Assembly: GCA_964396245.1 (NCBI GenBank)
Contig: CAYNEO010000010.1
Location: 17,658-81,657, forward strand
Direction: 5' to 3'
Length of the DNA: 64,000 bases
Source of the DNA: CAYNEO01 sp964396245
GTDB lineage: Bacteria; Zixibacteria; MSB-5A5; GN15; FEB-12
A program made the translations under genes and the position numbers. The notes beneath the pieces are model-generated. The model was not told the DNA's origin, searched no databases, and was given only the letters and a program-made list of their open reading frames with translations. Positions within the stretch are counted from its first letter, which is position 1, and every line of letters starts with the position of its first letter. This document shows positions 37,377 through 45,437 of the stretch, one piece after another.

Positions 37377-39272
37377 ATGATCTTCGATGTACTCTGGCTG
37401 GTTCCGGCCATGCCATTTGCGAGCTTCGTCATCCTGGCGATCTTCGGCAAGCGAATGCCTAAGAACCTGGCTGCGCTGTTCGGGGTTGGTTCAATCGGTC
37501 TTTCCGCGGCACTGACTATCTGGATCGGCATCACCTTCCTGCTGTCGCCTCCGCCCAATCATGCCTTCACACAGGTGATTTGGAGCTGGATCGGCGTCGG
37601 TTCGTTTAACCCGCAGATCGCGTTCCGTCTTGACGCCCTCTCGCTGCTGATGATGTTCGTGGTGACTTTTGTCGGGTTCCTCATCCATCTCTATTCCAGC
37701 CTGTTCATGGCCGACGATGACGGTTTCAGTCGTTTCTTCACCTATATGAATCTATTCGTCGGGTCCATGCTTGTCCTGGTGATGGGCGACAACCTGCTGC
37801 TTCTGTATCTCGGCTGGGAAGGCGTGGGGCTTTGTAGCTACCTGCTTATCGGATTCTGGTATAAAGACCCGGATAACGGCTACGCGGCGCGAAAAGCTTT
37901 TGTCGTCACACGTGTGGGCGATACGGCCATGTCGATCGGGTTGTTCTTGTTATTCACCCAACTCGGGACGTTGAATATTCAGCAACTTCTTGCCAATGCA
38001 CAGGGGCAGTGGCCCGTTGGCTCGGGTATGGCGACAGCAGCCGCCCTGCTGCTTCTCGGAGGCGCGGTCGGGAAGTCGGCGCAACTGCCGCTGCAAACGT
38101 GGTTGCCCGATGCCATGGCGGGTCCGACACCGGTCAGCGCCCTGATTCACGCTGCCACCATGGTGACAGCAGGTGTGTACTTGATTGCCCGTACCAATGT
38201 CATCTTCACGCTGGCGCCGGTCGCACTTATGATAGTCGCCATAGTTGGCGCGCTGACCTTGCTGCTGTCGGGATTTGCTGCCATGGCGCAACGCGATATC
38301 AAACGTGTCCTGGCATATTCCACGATAAGCCAGATCGGGTACATGTTCCTCGGGCTCGGTGTGGGGGCGTGGTCGGCGGCGATGTTCCACTTTATGATTC
38401 ACGCCTTCTTCAAGGCGCTTCTGTTCCTCGGCGCCGGCGTCCTGATAATCAATCTTCACCACGAACACGATATGTTCAAAATGGGCGGAATGCGAAAACA
38501 ATTCCCCCTGACATTCTGGACCTTTCTCATCGGCGGGTCGGCCCTCGCAGCCGTTCCCCTGATAACGGCGGGGTTCTACAGCAAGGATACGATCATATGG
38601 TATTCCTGGATATCCGACCGCGGCAGCCCCTTGCTATGGCTGGCGGCCATTGTCGGAGCGCTCCTTACGGCTTTCTATACGTTCAGGATGATATTCGTGA
38701 CATTTTTCGGTGAATCAAAGATGCAGGCTGAAGGAAAACCGGGATTCCGGCTGACATTTCCGTTGGTGGTCCTGGCAGTATTGTCGTTAATCGCCGGATT
38801 CATAGATCTGCCGGATACAATGGGACATTTCAAACCCTTCTCGGACTTCTTGCACACAATTCTTCCTCCGGTGCAGGCGCCACATGCGAGCTACGGCACC
38901 GAATTGTTTTTCGAAATTGTCTCAGCCGTGGTGGCCCTCGGCGGAATCTTCATCATGTACATCTTCTATATTCGCAAGCCGAGCCTGGCAAAGAACATGG
39001 CCGCCGGCGGCTTCGGCGCGAAGGTGCATAAGTTCTGGTTCTCCGGCCTCGGATTTGACTGGATCTACGACCGGCTGTTCGTCTATCCGTACGTTTGGTT
39101 AGCTCGAATCAATAAAGATGATATCATCGACAGCATCTATGACGGTATTGCGTTCTTCAACCGTGCCATGAATCATGTTTTCAGTCGCACGCAAACCGGC
39201 AATATGCGTTCATACGCGACCGGAATAGCCTTCGGCGCCGTGATAACCGTAGCAATACTGGTGTTCTTATGA
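37377..39272 (+). CDS. nuoL: NADH-quinone oxidoreductase subunit L
   Basis: NuoL is the distal antiporter-like proton pump of complex I, with the long lateral helix at its C-terminus. Key blocks are LLLYLGWEGVGLCSYLLIGFW, LQTWLPDAMAGPTPVSALIHA, AATMVTAGVYLIAR and KRVLAYSTISQIGYMFLG. The length of 631 residues matches the family. The start ATG 37377 sits in GGGATGA directly after the nuoK stop. Its stop overlaps the nuoM ATG. Confidence 0.96.
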   Translation: MIFDVLWLVPAMPFASFVILAIFGKRMPKNLAALFGVGSIGLSAALTIWIGITFLLSPPPNHAFTQVIWSWIGVGSFNPQIAFRLDALSLLMMFVVTFVGFLIHLYSSLFMADDDGFSRFFTYMNLFVGSMLVLVMGDNLLLLYLGWEGVGLCSYLLIGFWYKDPDNGYAARKAFVVTRVGDTAMSIGLFLLFTQLGTLNIQQLLANAQGQWPVGSGMATAAALLLLGGAVGKSAQLPLQTWLPDAMAGPTPVSALIHAATMVTAGVYLIARTNVIFTLAPVALMIVAIVGALTLLLSGFAAMAQRDIKRVLAYSTISQIGYMFLGLGVGAWSAAMFHFMIHAFFKALLFLGAGVLIINLHHEHDMFKMGGMRKQFPLTFWTFLIGGSALAAVPLITAGFYSKDTIIWYSWISDRGSPLLWLAAIVGALLTAFYTFRMIFVTFFGESKMQAEGKPGFRLTFPLVVLAVLSLIAGFIDLPDTMGHFKPFSDFLHTILPPVQAPHASYGTELFFEIVSAVVALGGIFIMYIFYIRKPSLAKNMAAGGFGAKVHKFWFSGLGFDWIYDRLFVYPYVWLARINKDDIIDSIYDGIAFFNRAMNHVFSRTQTGNMRSYATGIAFGAVITVAILVFL

Positions 39273-40798
39273 TTTTGATGTGGCTCATAGTCATCCCGTT
39301 TGTCGCGGGTCTGCTGGCCTGGATTTTCGGCCGGAAGAACCATCTCTTTGCGCGATGGATATCGTTGATCGCCATGCTGGCTGATTTCATTCTGGCGCTT
39401 TTCCTCTGGGGACGTAGTGCCAACCAGGTCTCGCTGCTCGGGACGGGTAACTGGATAGACCAGTTCCGGGTTGAATGGATCCCGCAAATTGGCGCCAGTT
39501 TCCACCTGGCTGTCGACGGCCTGAGTCTATTAATGGTTCTGCTGACTGCATTTCTCGGAATCATATCGGTCATGACGTCATGGACCGAAATCCGGGAGCG
39601 GGTGGCCTTTTTCCACTTTAACCTGATGTGGATTCTGGCGGGCGTCATGGGTGTCTTTCTCGCGATGGATCTGCTCCTGTTCTACTTCTTCTGGGAGATC
39701 ATGCTCATACCGATGTATTTCCTGATCGGTATATGGGGACACGAAAACCGGGTGTATGCGGCAATCAAGTTCTTCATCTTTACGCAGGCGAGCAGCCTCC
39801 TGATGCTCCTTTCGATTATTACCCTGTATTTCATCCACCACCACGCGGCCGGCGATTACACATTCAATTACTTTGACCTGCTTGGGACGTCGCTTGGAAG
39901 GGCGGGGTTCTGGCTGATGCTCGGATTCCTGATTGCGTTTGCGGTCAAACTGCCGGCATTTCCATTGCATCCATGGCTGGCCGATGCGCATACCGAGGCT
40001 CCGACCGCGGGCAGTGTGATACTTGCCGGGCTGTTGCTGAAAACGGGTGCCTACGGAATAATCCGTTTTGTGCTGCCGCTATTCCCGCACGCGTCGATTC
40101 AGGTGGCTCCCGCGGCGATGATTATCGGTGTAATCGGGATTCTGTACGGTGCGATACTGGCATTCGCTCAGACTGACCTGAAGCGCCTGGTGGCGTACAC
40201 GAGCGTGAGTCACTTGGGATTCGTGCTGCTTGGCATTTTTGCATTCAACGAGTTAGCCATGCAGGGCGCAATCATGCAAATGATCTGTCATGGTTTGAGC
40301 ACGGGCGCGCTGTTCGTTATTGTGGGCACCCTCCAGGAATACATTCACACGCGAGACATGCAGCGCATGGGCGGTTTGTGGCAAAACGTTCCACGCATGG
40401 GAGCGGTGGCCATGTTCTTTGCTATGGCGTCGCTGGGTTTGCCCGGTCTCGGAAACTTTGTGGGTGAATTCCTGGTGCTGTTGGGCACCTATAAAACCAG
40501 TATCGTTCTGGCGGTGCTCGCGACCGTCGGACTGGTCGCAGCCACGATCTACTCTTTGTGGCTGATTCAAAGAGCATTCCACGGTGAGCAGCGAGAAACC
40601 TGGAAGCTCCCCGATCTGAACGTCAGACATATGACGATGATGGGCGCCATGATTCTCGTTCTCGTTTGGCTCGGGCTGTACCCGCAACCGATATTCAATA
40701 CGGCCCGCCCCACCGTGACACAAGTGCAGCAGACGATCAGCGAGACCATGACTTCAGAGCAGCAGGTAGAGCCTGTGATGGAGGAAGAAACCGACTGA
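39269..40798 (+). CDS. nuoM: NADH-quinone oxidoreductase subunit M
   Basis: NuoM is the second antiporter-like pump subunit. It has the conserved Glu in FYFFWEIMLIPMYFLIGIWG, the Lys-containing PLHPWLADAHTEAPTAGSV and LKRLVAYTSVSHLGFVLLGI. The length is 509 residues with about 14 helices. The ATG overlaps the nuoL stop (ATGA). A short Glu/Gln-rich hydrophilic tail ends the protein. Confidence 0.96.
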   Translation: MILMWLIVIPFVAGLLAWIFGRKNHLFARWISLIAMLADFILALFLWGRSANQVSLLGTGNWIDQFRVEWIPQIGASFHLAVDGLSLLMVLLTAFLGIISVMTSWTEIRERVAFFHFNLMWILAGVMGVFLAMDLLLFYFFWEIMLIPMYFLIGIWGHENRVYAAIKFFIFTQASSLLMLLSIITLYFIHHHAAGDYTFNYFDLLGTSLGRAGFWLMLGFLIAFAVKLPAFPLHPWLADAHTEAPTAGSVILAGLLLKTGAYGIIRFVLPLFPHASIQVAPAAMIIGVIGILYGAILAFAQTDLKRLVAYTSVSHLGFVLLGIFAFNELAMQGAIMQMICHGLSTGALFVIVGTLQEYIHTRDMQRMGGLWQNVPRMGAVAMFFAMASLGLPGLGNFVGEFLVLLGTYKTSIVLAVLATVGLVAATIYSLWLIQRAFHGEQRETWKLPDLNVRHMTMMGAMILVLVWLGLYPQPIFNTARPTVTQVQQTISETMTSEQQVEPVMEEETD

Positions 40799-40830
40799 TG
40801 TTGAACCATAAGCCAGAGCGAGGATAACAC

Positions 40831-42270
40831 GTGAGTGGCGCAGATTCCACAGCTTTACTCCCGGCAATCGTGATCACGGTGACGTCGGTTGTGGTGCTTA
40901 TCCTGATGTCGATCAAGCGTAACCACTTTACGGCCTTATTCTTCACCGTCATGGGCATCGTGGTAGCGCTTCTGACACTAACGGTGACTGACAACGTTTC
41001 ACCCCATCAGGTATATTCATTGTTGATCATGGATACCTATGCCATGTTCTTCATCGGCCTGATCCTGTTCACGTCGCTCGGCGTGGCCTTTCTCGCGTAC
41101 AGCTACTTGAAAATTCGACGCGAGCATCGTGAGGAATTTTACGTCGTGCTTCTCACGGCCGTCCTGGGTTCAGTCATTCTGGTAATGGCCGATCACTTTA
41201 TGACTTTCTTCCTCGGTCTGGAATTACTCACCGTGTCGCTTTATATCATGATCGCCTATCTGCGGTCAAGCTCCTGGGGCCTGGAAGCCGGGTTGAAATA
41301 CCTGATACTCGCGGCAGCGTCCTCGGCGTTTCTGCTCTTCGGGATGGCATTGATCTATGCCGAGCTGGGGACCATGCAGTTTTCGCAGATTGTGCACGCC
41401 CTCAGTACCAATGTCGACGTGCGACCGGTCTTCATGCTGACGGGCACGGCTCTGCTACTGGTAGGATTCGGCTTCAAGCTGGCGGTCGTACCGTTCCACA
41501 TGTGGACGCCGGATGTATACGAAGGCGCGCCGGCCCCGGTGACGGCCTTCATCGCCACGATTTCCAAGGGCGCAGTGTTCGCTCTCCTGTTGCGGTATTT
41601 CATTCAAGCCGACGCCTACCGGTATGATTCGGCGGTGCTGGCGGTCGCCGTTATCGCGATAGCATCGATGTTCGTGGGCAATTTCCTCGCCCTGATGCAG
41701 TCAAATGTCAAACGAATACTCGCATATTCTTCTATCGCCCACCTGGGCTATCTGCTGGTCGCTTTCGTGGCCGGCGGGCAACTGGCGGTGGAGGCGGTGG
41801 CGTATTACTTCGTTGTCTACTTCGTGACGACGCTGGCAGCGTTCGGGATAATTGGTCTGATTTCCAAGTCCGGGGAAGAGATTGTTGCTCTCGACGACTA
41901 TCGGGGCCTTTTCTGGAGTCGGCCCTGGATATCCATCCTCTTCACGGCCGCCTTGTTGTCGCTGGCCGGGATTCCGCTGACCGCCGGATTTATCGGCAAA
42001 TTCCTGGTCCTGACCGCCGGTATCGGCTCCTCACGGTGGGTACTTGTCTTTGCCCTGGTCATAAACAGCGCTATTGGCCTGTTCTACTACATTCGGGTGG
42101 CGGCGCGGATGTATTCCAAGCCGGCCGAAGAACATGAGAGGAAGGGTATGCCGGTATCGGCCGAGGGAGGAGTGGTTCTCATGGTGCTGTTTTTCGCTAT
42201 TATCTATTTCGGCGTTTATCCCGGACCGACCGTCCAGCTCATTCGGCAGGCCGTTTCCGGCCTGTTCTGA
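40831..42270 (+). CDS. nuoN: NADH-quinone oxidoreductase subunit N
   Basis: NuoN is the third antiporter-like pump subunit. It shows FLGLELLTVSLYIMIAYLRSS (conserved Glu), FGFKLAVVPFHMWTPDVYEG (channel Lys and His) and VKRILAYSSIAHLGYLLVAF. The length is 479 residues. The start is GTG 40831 with AGGA 7 bases upstream, 32 bases after nuoM. It is the last gene of the operon; I see no terminator hairpin before the next gene 97 bases away. Confidence 0.95.
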   Translation: MSGADSTALLPAIVITVTSVVVLILMSIKRNHFTALFFTVMGIVVALLTLTVTDNVSPHQVYSLLIMDTYAMFFIGLILFTSLGVAFLAYSYLKIRREHREEFYVVLLTAVLGSVILVMADHFMTFFLGLELLTVSLYIMIAYLRSSSWGLEAGLKYLILAAASSAFLLFGMALIYAELGTMQFSQIVHALSTNVDVRPVFMLTGTALLLVGFGFKLAVVPFHMWTPDVYEGAPAPVTAFIATISKGAVFALLLRYFIQADAYRYDSAVLAVAVIAIASMFVGNFLALMQSNVKRILAYSSIAHLGYLLVAFVAGGQLAVEAVAYYFVVYFVTTLAAFGIIGLISKSGEEIVALDDYRGLFWSRPWISILFTAALLSLAGIPLTAGFIGKFLVLTAGIGSSRWVLVFALVINSAIGLFYYIRVAARMYSKPAEEHERKGMPVSAEGGVVLMVLFFAIIYFGVYPGPTVQLIRQAVSGLF

Positions 42271-42367
42271 GCCGCGAAGAGCCTTTCTCATTCACTGGAC
42301 TTCCCCGGAATTATTGGTATATTGTGCCCGGACGAATTGGGCGCACCGGGTACGAAAGGATAGAACA

Positions 42368-43111
42368 ATGGGTGTCTTGAATGTAGATGATTTGAGGCTG
42401 TCTCTTAACGGGAAACCGATTCTTCAGGGCCTCAGCATAGATTTCTGGGAGGGGCACGTCCATGCCGTGGTGGGACCGAACGGGGCCGGCAAATCGACTC
42501 TGGCTGCGACAATCATGGGACTGGCCGGTTATCGAAACGTAGAGGGCGATATCACGTTCGAGGGGAAATCGATTCTCGATAAAAGCGTTGATGAACGGGC
42601 CCGCGCCGGCATAACCCTCGCCTGGCAGGAGCCGGCCCGGTTCGAGGGACTGACAGTCGGCGACTTCATCCTTACGGCCGCGAAAGAAAAAAGCCTCGAG
42701 AGCGCCGCAACCATTCTTCAGCAGGTGGGTCTCGATCCGGATGAGTACCTGAAACGGGCTGTCGACAAGACTCTCAGCGGCGGTGAGCGCAAAAAGGTTG
42801 AACTGGCGTCAATCCTGGCCATGAAACCGAAGGTGGCTCTCCTTGACGAACCGGACTCGGGTATCGATATCGAATCCATCGAGAGGATATTCGATGCCGT
42901 ACGGGTGCTCAAAAATGAAGGCGCTACGGTTATTCTGATCACCCACAGTCTCGCCGTGCTGAATCAGGCCGAGCACGCTTTCCTGCTCTGTCACGGCAAG
43001 GTTGTCGATAAGGGAGATGTCCGCAAGATTCGACGGTACTTCGAGGACAAGTGCATACCGTGTGATCACAAAAACTACCCCGATGTACAGCAGCTTGGAG
43101 GTATGCAGTGA
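42368..43111 (+). CDS. sufC: SufC-type Fe-S assembly ATPase
   Basis: SufC-like ABC ATPases energise Fe-S cluster assembly on a SufB/SufD-type scaffold. The 247-residue protein has Walker A GPNGAGKST, the Q-loop region ITLAWQEPARFEGL, signature LSGGERKKVEL and Walker B with LLDEPDSGIDIESI. The spelling DEPDSGID instead of DEATSALD is characteristic of SufC. The start is ATG 42368 behind AAAGGA; an in-frame start at 42074 would lie inside nuoN and is rejected. The C-terminus has CIPCDHKNYP, a CxxC not needed for ATPase function. Its stop overlaps the GTG of the scaffold gene. Confidence 0.92.
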   Translation: MGVLNVDDLRLSLNGKPILQGLSIDFWEGHVHAVVGPNGAGKSTLAATIMGLAGYRNVEGDITFEGKSILDKSVDERARAGITLAWQEPARFEGLTVGDFILTAAKEKSLESAATILQQVGLDPDEYLKRAVDKTLSGGERKKVELASILAMKPKVALLDEPDSGIDIESIERIFDAVRVLKNEGATVILITHSLAVLNQAEHAFLLCHGKVVDKGDVRKIRRYFEDKCIPCDHKNYPDVQQLGGMQ

Positions 43112-44049
43112 CGACTGACGCCGTAATCATCAATGATCTCTACAGCCGGACCGGCACCGATCCTCACGAATTGAACGATCCCAATGTGGCTCATCTCACG
43201 ATCAACGCTAATAAGGTCCTCGGCATGCACTCGGTGCCGGGACTCAATATCGATGTTGATGAACTCGAGGACGGCATAAAAGCCGTTATCCGCCTCGAAC
43301 CGGGGACTGTCGTAGCCAAACCGGTGCACCTGTGTTTCGGGATGATGCCCAAAACGGGCATTCAGCGAATCATTATGGATGTTGGCATCGGTGAAAATGC
43401 GAAGATATCGCTGCTTGCTCATTGTGTTTTCCCGTTTGCGGTGGACGTTCAGCATATCATGGATGCCGTGATTCGAATCGGCGATGGAGCCGAGTACAGC
43501 TACTTCGAGCGGCACGTCCACAGTCCCAAAGGCGGCATCAAGGTCTATCCGAAGGCACGCGTGGACGTAGGCGAACGAGCGGCCTTCAAAACCGAGTTTG
43601 AACTGATCAAGGGACGCGTGGGTCTCATAGACATTGACTACGAAACCACCTGTCACGCCTACGGTGTGGTCGACATGACGGCTCGCGTAAGCGGTCGAGC
43701 TGACGACAAAATAAAAATCAACGAAGTCGCGAACCTGGTGGGAGAATATGCGCGCGGCGTGCTGACGTCAAAGATAGCCGTTCGCGATACCGCCAAGGCT
43801 GAAGTCTATAACAAGTTGACGGCAACCGCGGCGTATGCCCGGGGTCATGTCGATTGCAAGGAAATCATTCAGGACGAGGGGTCGGCGATGGCCGTGCCGA
43901 TAGTCGACGCGCGTCACCCAAAAGCACACATCACCCATGAGGCGGCAATCGGCAGTGTCGACAGCAAGCAGCTCGAGACACTGATGTCACGCGGTTTGAG
44001 CGAAGACGACGCCGTCGAGATCATTATCAATGGTCTGTTGAGTCGATAG
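43108..44049 (+). CDS. SufB/SufD-family scaffold of a minimal two-gene SUF-like system
   Basis: This 313-residue protein is the scaffold partner of the upstream SufC. The central beta-helix core is recognisable (VDVGERAAFKTEFELIKGRVG, YETTCHAYGVVDMTARVSGRADD), as is the C-terminal SufB/D helix pair (ITHEAAIGSVDSKQLETLMSRGLSEDDAVEIIINGLL). It is much shorter than Escherichia coli SufB (495) or SufD (423), and only one such gene is present with no sufS, sufE or sufU. This fits the minimal SmsCB-type systems known in archaea and some bacteria; that assignment is an inference. The start is GTG 43108 overlapping the sufC stop, with GGAGGT upstream. Confidence 0.82.
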   Translation: MTTDAVIINDLYSRTGTDPHELNDPNVAHLTINANKVLGMHSVPGLNIDVDELEDGIKAVIRLEPGTVVAKPVHLCFGMMPKTGIQRIIMDVGIGENAKISLLAHCVFPFAVDVQHIMDAVIRIGDGAEYSYFERHVHSPKGGIKVYPKARVDVGERAAFKTEFELIKGRVGLIDIDYETTCHAYGVVDMTARVSGRADDKIKINEVANLVGEYARGVLTSKIAVRDTAKAEVYNKLTATAAYARGHVDCKEIIQDEGSAMAVPIVDARHPKAHITHEAAIGSVDSKQLETLMSRGLSEDDAVEIIINGLLSR

Positions 44050-44085
44050 CCCCGAAAGCCAATTACAGAGCGAAGCGTTTAGGCG

Positions 44086-44772
44086 TCAATTACCGCCCGG
44101 GTGCGTTGTCGTGGCTTCCCATATCTGCAACCCGGCGACTTTCAACACGCCGCGGTGATATCCATCAGGGAATAACTCTTCGAGCTTATCCAGCGAAATA
44201 TCGTTATCCCGGCACGTTTCGTACACCGTCGGGATAGCGTGTTGCTCGTCGAATTTTCGCCGCAGGTAGTAGATAATTTCCCAGTGCCTGGGGGTGAGAT
44301 AATGAGGCATCTTCATTTCGTATGCCTTGTGGATAGCGAAGTTCTCATCCCAGTCATTGGGATCGATCAAGAAACCCTGTACATCGGTGATATAGGATCT
44401 GCGGTCATAGTTCCGTGTGTGGTGAATGATGTCACCCTCGAGCCACGTATGCTGCAGATATCCCTGTCGGTAGGTGACACCGGCCAGTTTGCACGCTCCC
44501 CGCAGGTATCCGGCAGGGAAGAGCTTTTCGAGATCACCAAGGCCGACGTCGTTACGCTTGCACGCTACATATATGAGCGGACAACTGCTGGTAATGTCAA
44601 ATGTATTGCGTATGAAATGGATCACGCGCCAATGAGCCTCCGTCAAACCCCCCGTGATTCCAACCTGGGGAGCCATGCCCTCGGCAAAGTTTTCGTCCCA
44701 TTCATCGGGAAACAGCAAGAAGCCCTGGTCATCGACCCGGTACTCCTTGTCGTTATGAGTAAACGTCTTCAT
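44086..44772 (-). CDS. Tandem DsrC/TusE-like fusion protein
   Basis: DsrC/TusE proteins (about 105-110 residues) carry sulfur as a persulfide on C-terminal Cys residues, in sulfite reduction or tRNA thiolation. This 228-residue protein contains two copies: residues 1-~112 (EYRVDDQGFLLFPDEWDENFA to RGACKLAGVTYRQGYLQ) and ~125-228 (SYITDVQGFLIDPNDWDENFA to HRGVLKVAGLQIWEA). Copy 1 keeps one family Cys (Cys94, in RGACKLAG), but the penultimate Cys is Tyr. Copy 2 has lost both. It may therefore be a regulator or carrier with altered chemistry. The start is ATG 44772 with GAGGT upstream; a TTG ten codons earlier is less likely. It is monocistronic, with no dsrAB or tus genes nearby. Confidence 0.8.
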   Translation of the reverse strand: MKTFTHNDKEYRVDDQGFLLFPDEWDENFAEGMAPQVGITGGLTEAHWRVIHFIRNTFDITSSCPLIYVACKRNDVGLGDLEKLFPAGYLRGACKLAGVTYRQGYLQHTWLEGDIIHHTRNYDRRSYITDVQGFLIDPNDWDENFAIHKAYEMKMPHYLTPRHWEIIYYLRRKFDEQHAIPTVYETCRDNDISLDKLEELFPDGYHRGVLKVAGLQIWEATTTHPGGN

Positions 44773-44841
44773 GTCAACCTCATGTGTCCTGTTCGGGGGC
44801 AAGTTCCTGATACAGGTTAAAGCTCAAGAAATTACCCCGAT

Positions 44842-44870
44842 AATATTTTACACACTCAAGGCTTTGTCAA
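44842..44870 (-). promoter_or_regulatory. Probable promoter of the DsrC-like gene
   Basis: On the minus strand, TTGACA (44870-44865) is followed after 17 bases by AATATT (44847-44842), inside an AT-rich run that also offers TATTAT. The start codon is about 70 bases downstream. The -35 is perfect and the -10 is imperfect. Confidence 0.5.
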
Positions 44871-44874
44871 CACA

Positions 44875-44894
44875 TTTGTGAAAAAATGCACAAA
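44875..44894 (-). promoter_or_regulatory. CRP/FNR-family-like palindromic operator
   Basis: TTTGTG-N8-CACAAA is a perfect 6+6 inverted repeat. Read as a CRP-type site it is TGTGA-N6-GCACA (44877-44892), one base off the TGTGA-N6-TCACA consensus. It ends 4 bases upstream of the -35 of the DsrC-like gene, roughly 50 bases from the expected transcription start, a plausible activator position. Confidence 0.4.
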
Positions 44895-45137
44895 GAATTG
44901 TGAATTTCTTTCCTCGGCAGTCTGTCCGGCCGGCATCGGCCAAGCGCCTTAAGGCACTGTCTTACAATAACTTGTTGTCAGATTTTGGGGGTTGGACTGA
45001 AATCCCGCTTGTTACCTCAAAAACAAGCTGTCATCCACATGTTTTTGGCGTCACCGCGCAGGTTCAAAGGGGTTCGAAACCTATTGGAGGCTGATCACGT
45101 ACATTTGAGTAGTAGGAGGCTGAGAGGAGAAAGACAG
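44895..45137. other. Rest of the divergent region before the Gly-rich membrane protein gene
   Basis: Together with the promoter and operator, this completes the 365-base divergent spacer. It contains the 10-base palindrome GCCTTAAGGC (44946-44955). I see no gene. A longer in-frame extension of the next gene from 44985 lacks a ribosome-binding site. Confidence 0.4.
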
Positions 45138-45398
45138 ATGGGTAAGCTGTTTTTGGGAATTTTCTTATTGACAGTCCTGGCCCTGGCGCTGAGCGGGGGC
45201 GGATTCGGGCTGATCGTCGGCTTGTTCGGCGGACTGCTGGGACTGATTGGCGGCCTTATATCCGGCATAGTCGGCCTGGTAGTCGGCCTGGTCGGGGCGG
45301 CTATCGGGATAGCGGTAGCGCTTTTGGTTCTACTCGCACCCGCGCTGATCGTTATCCTTATTATCGTAGGACTCGTTCAGGTAGCCAGGGCTATCTGA
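45138..45398 (+). CDS. Small glycine-zipper membrane protein
   Basis: This 86-residue, almost entirely hydrophobic protein has about three membrane segments. The middle is built of Gly repeats spaced four apart (GGGFGLIVGLFGGLLGLIGG, ISGIVGLVVGLVGAAIGIAV), a glycine-zipper pattern that favours tight helix packing and oligomers. It is followed by a pure Leu/Ile/Val/Ala helix (LLVLLAPALIVILIIVGLV). I do not recognise a family with certainty. The start is ATG 45138 with GGAG about 11 bases upstream. It faces the kinase gene tail to tail. Confidence 0.6.
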   Translation: MGKLFLGIFLLTVLALALSGGGFGLIVGLFGGLLGLIGGLISGIVGLVVGLVGAAIGIAVALLVLLAPALIVILIIVGLVQVARAI

Positions 45399-45437
45399 GA
45401 TCGACCCGTCGCGAACTTGCGTCAGGCGTGGCTCGAG

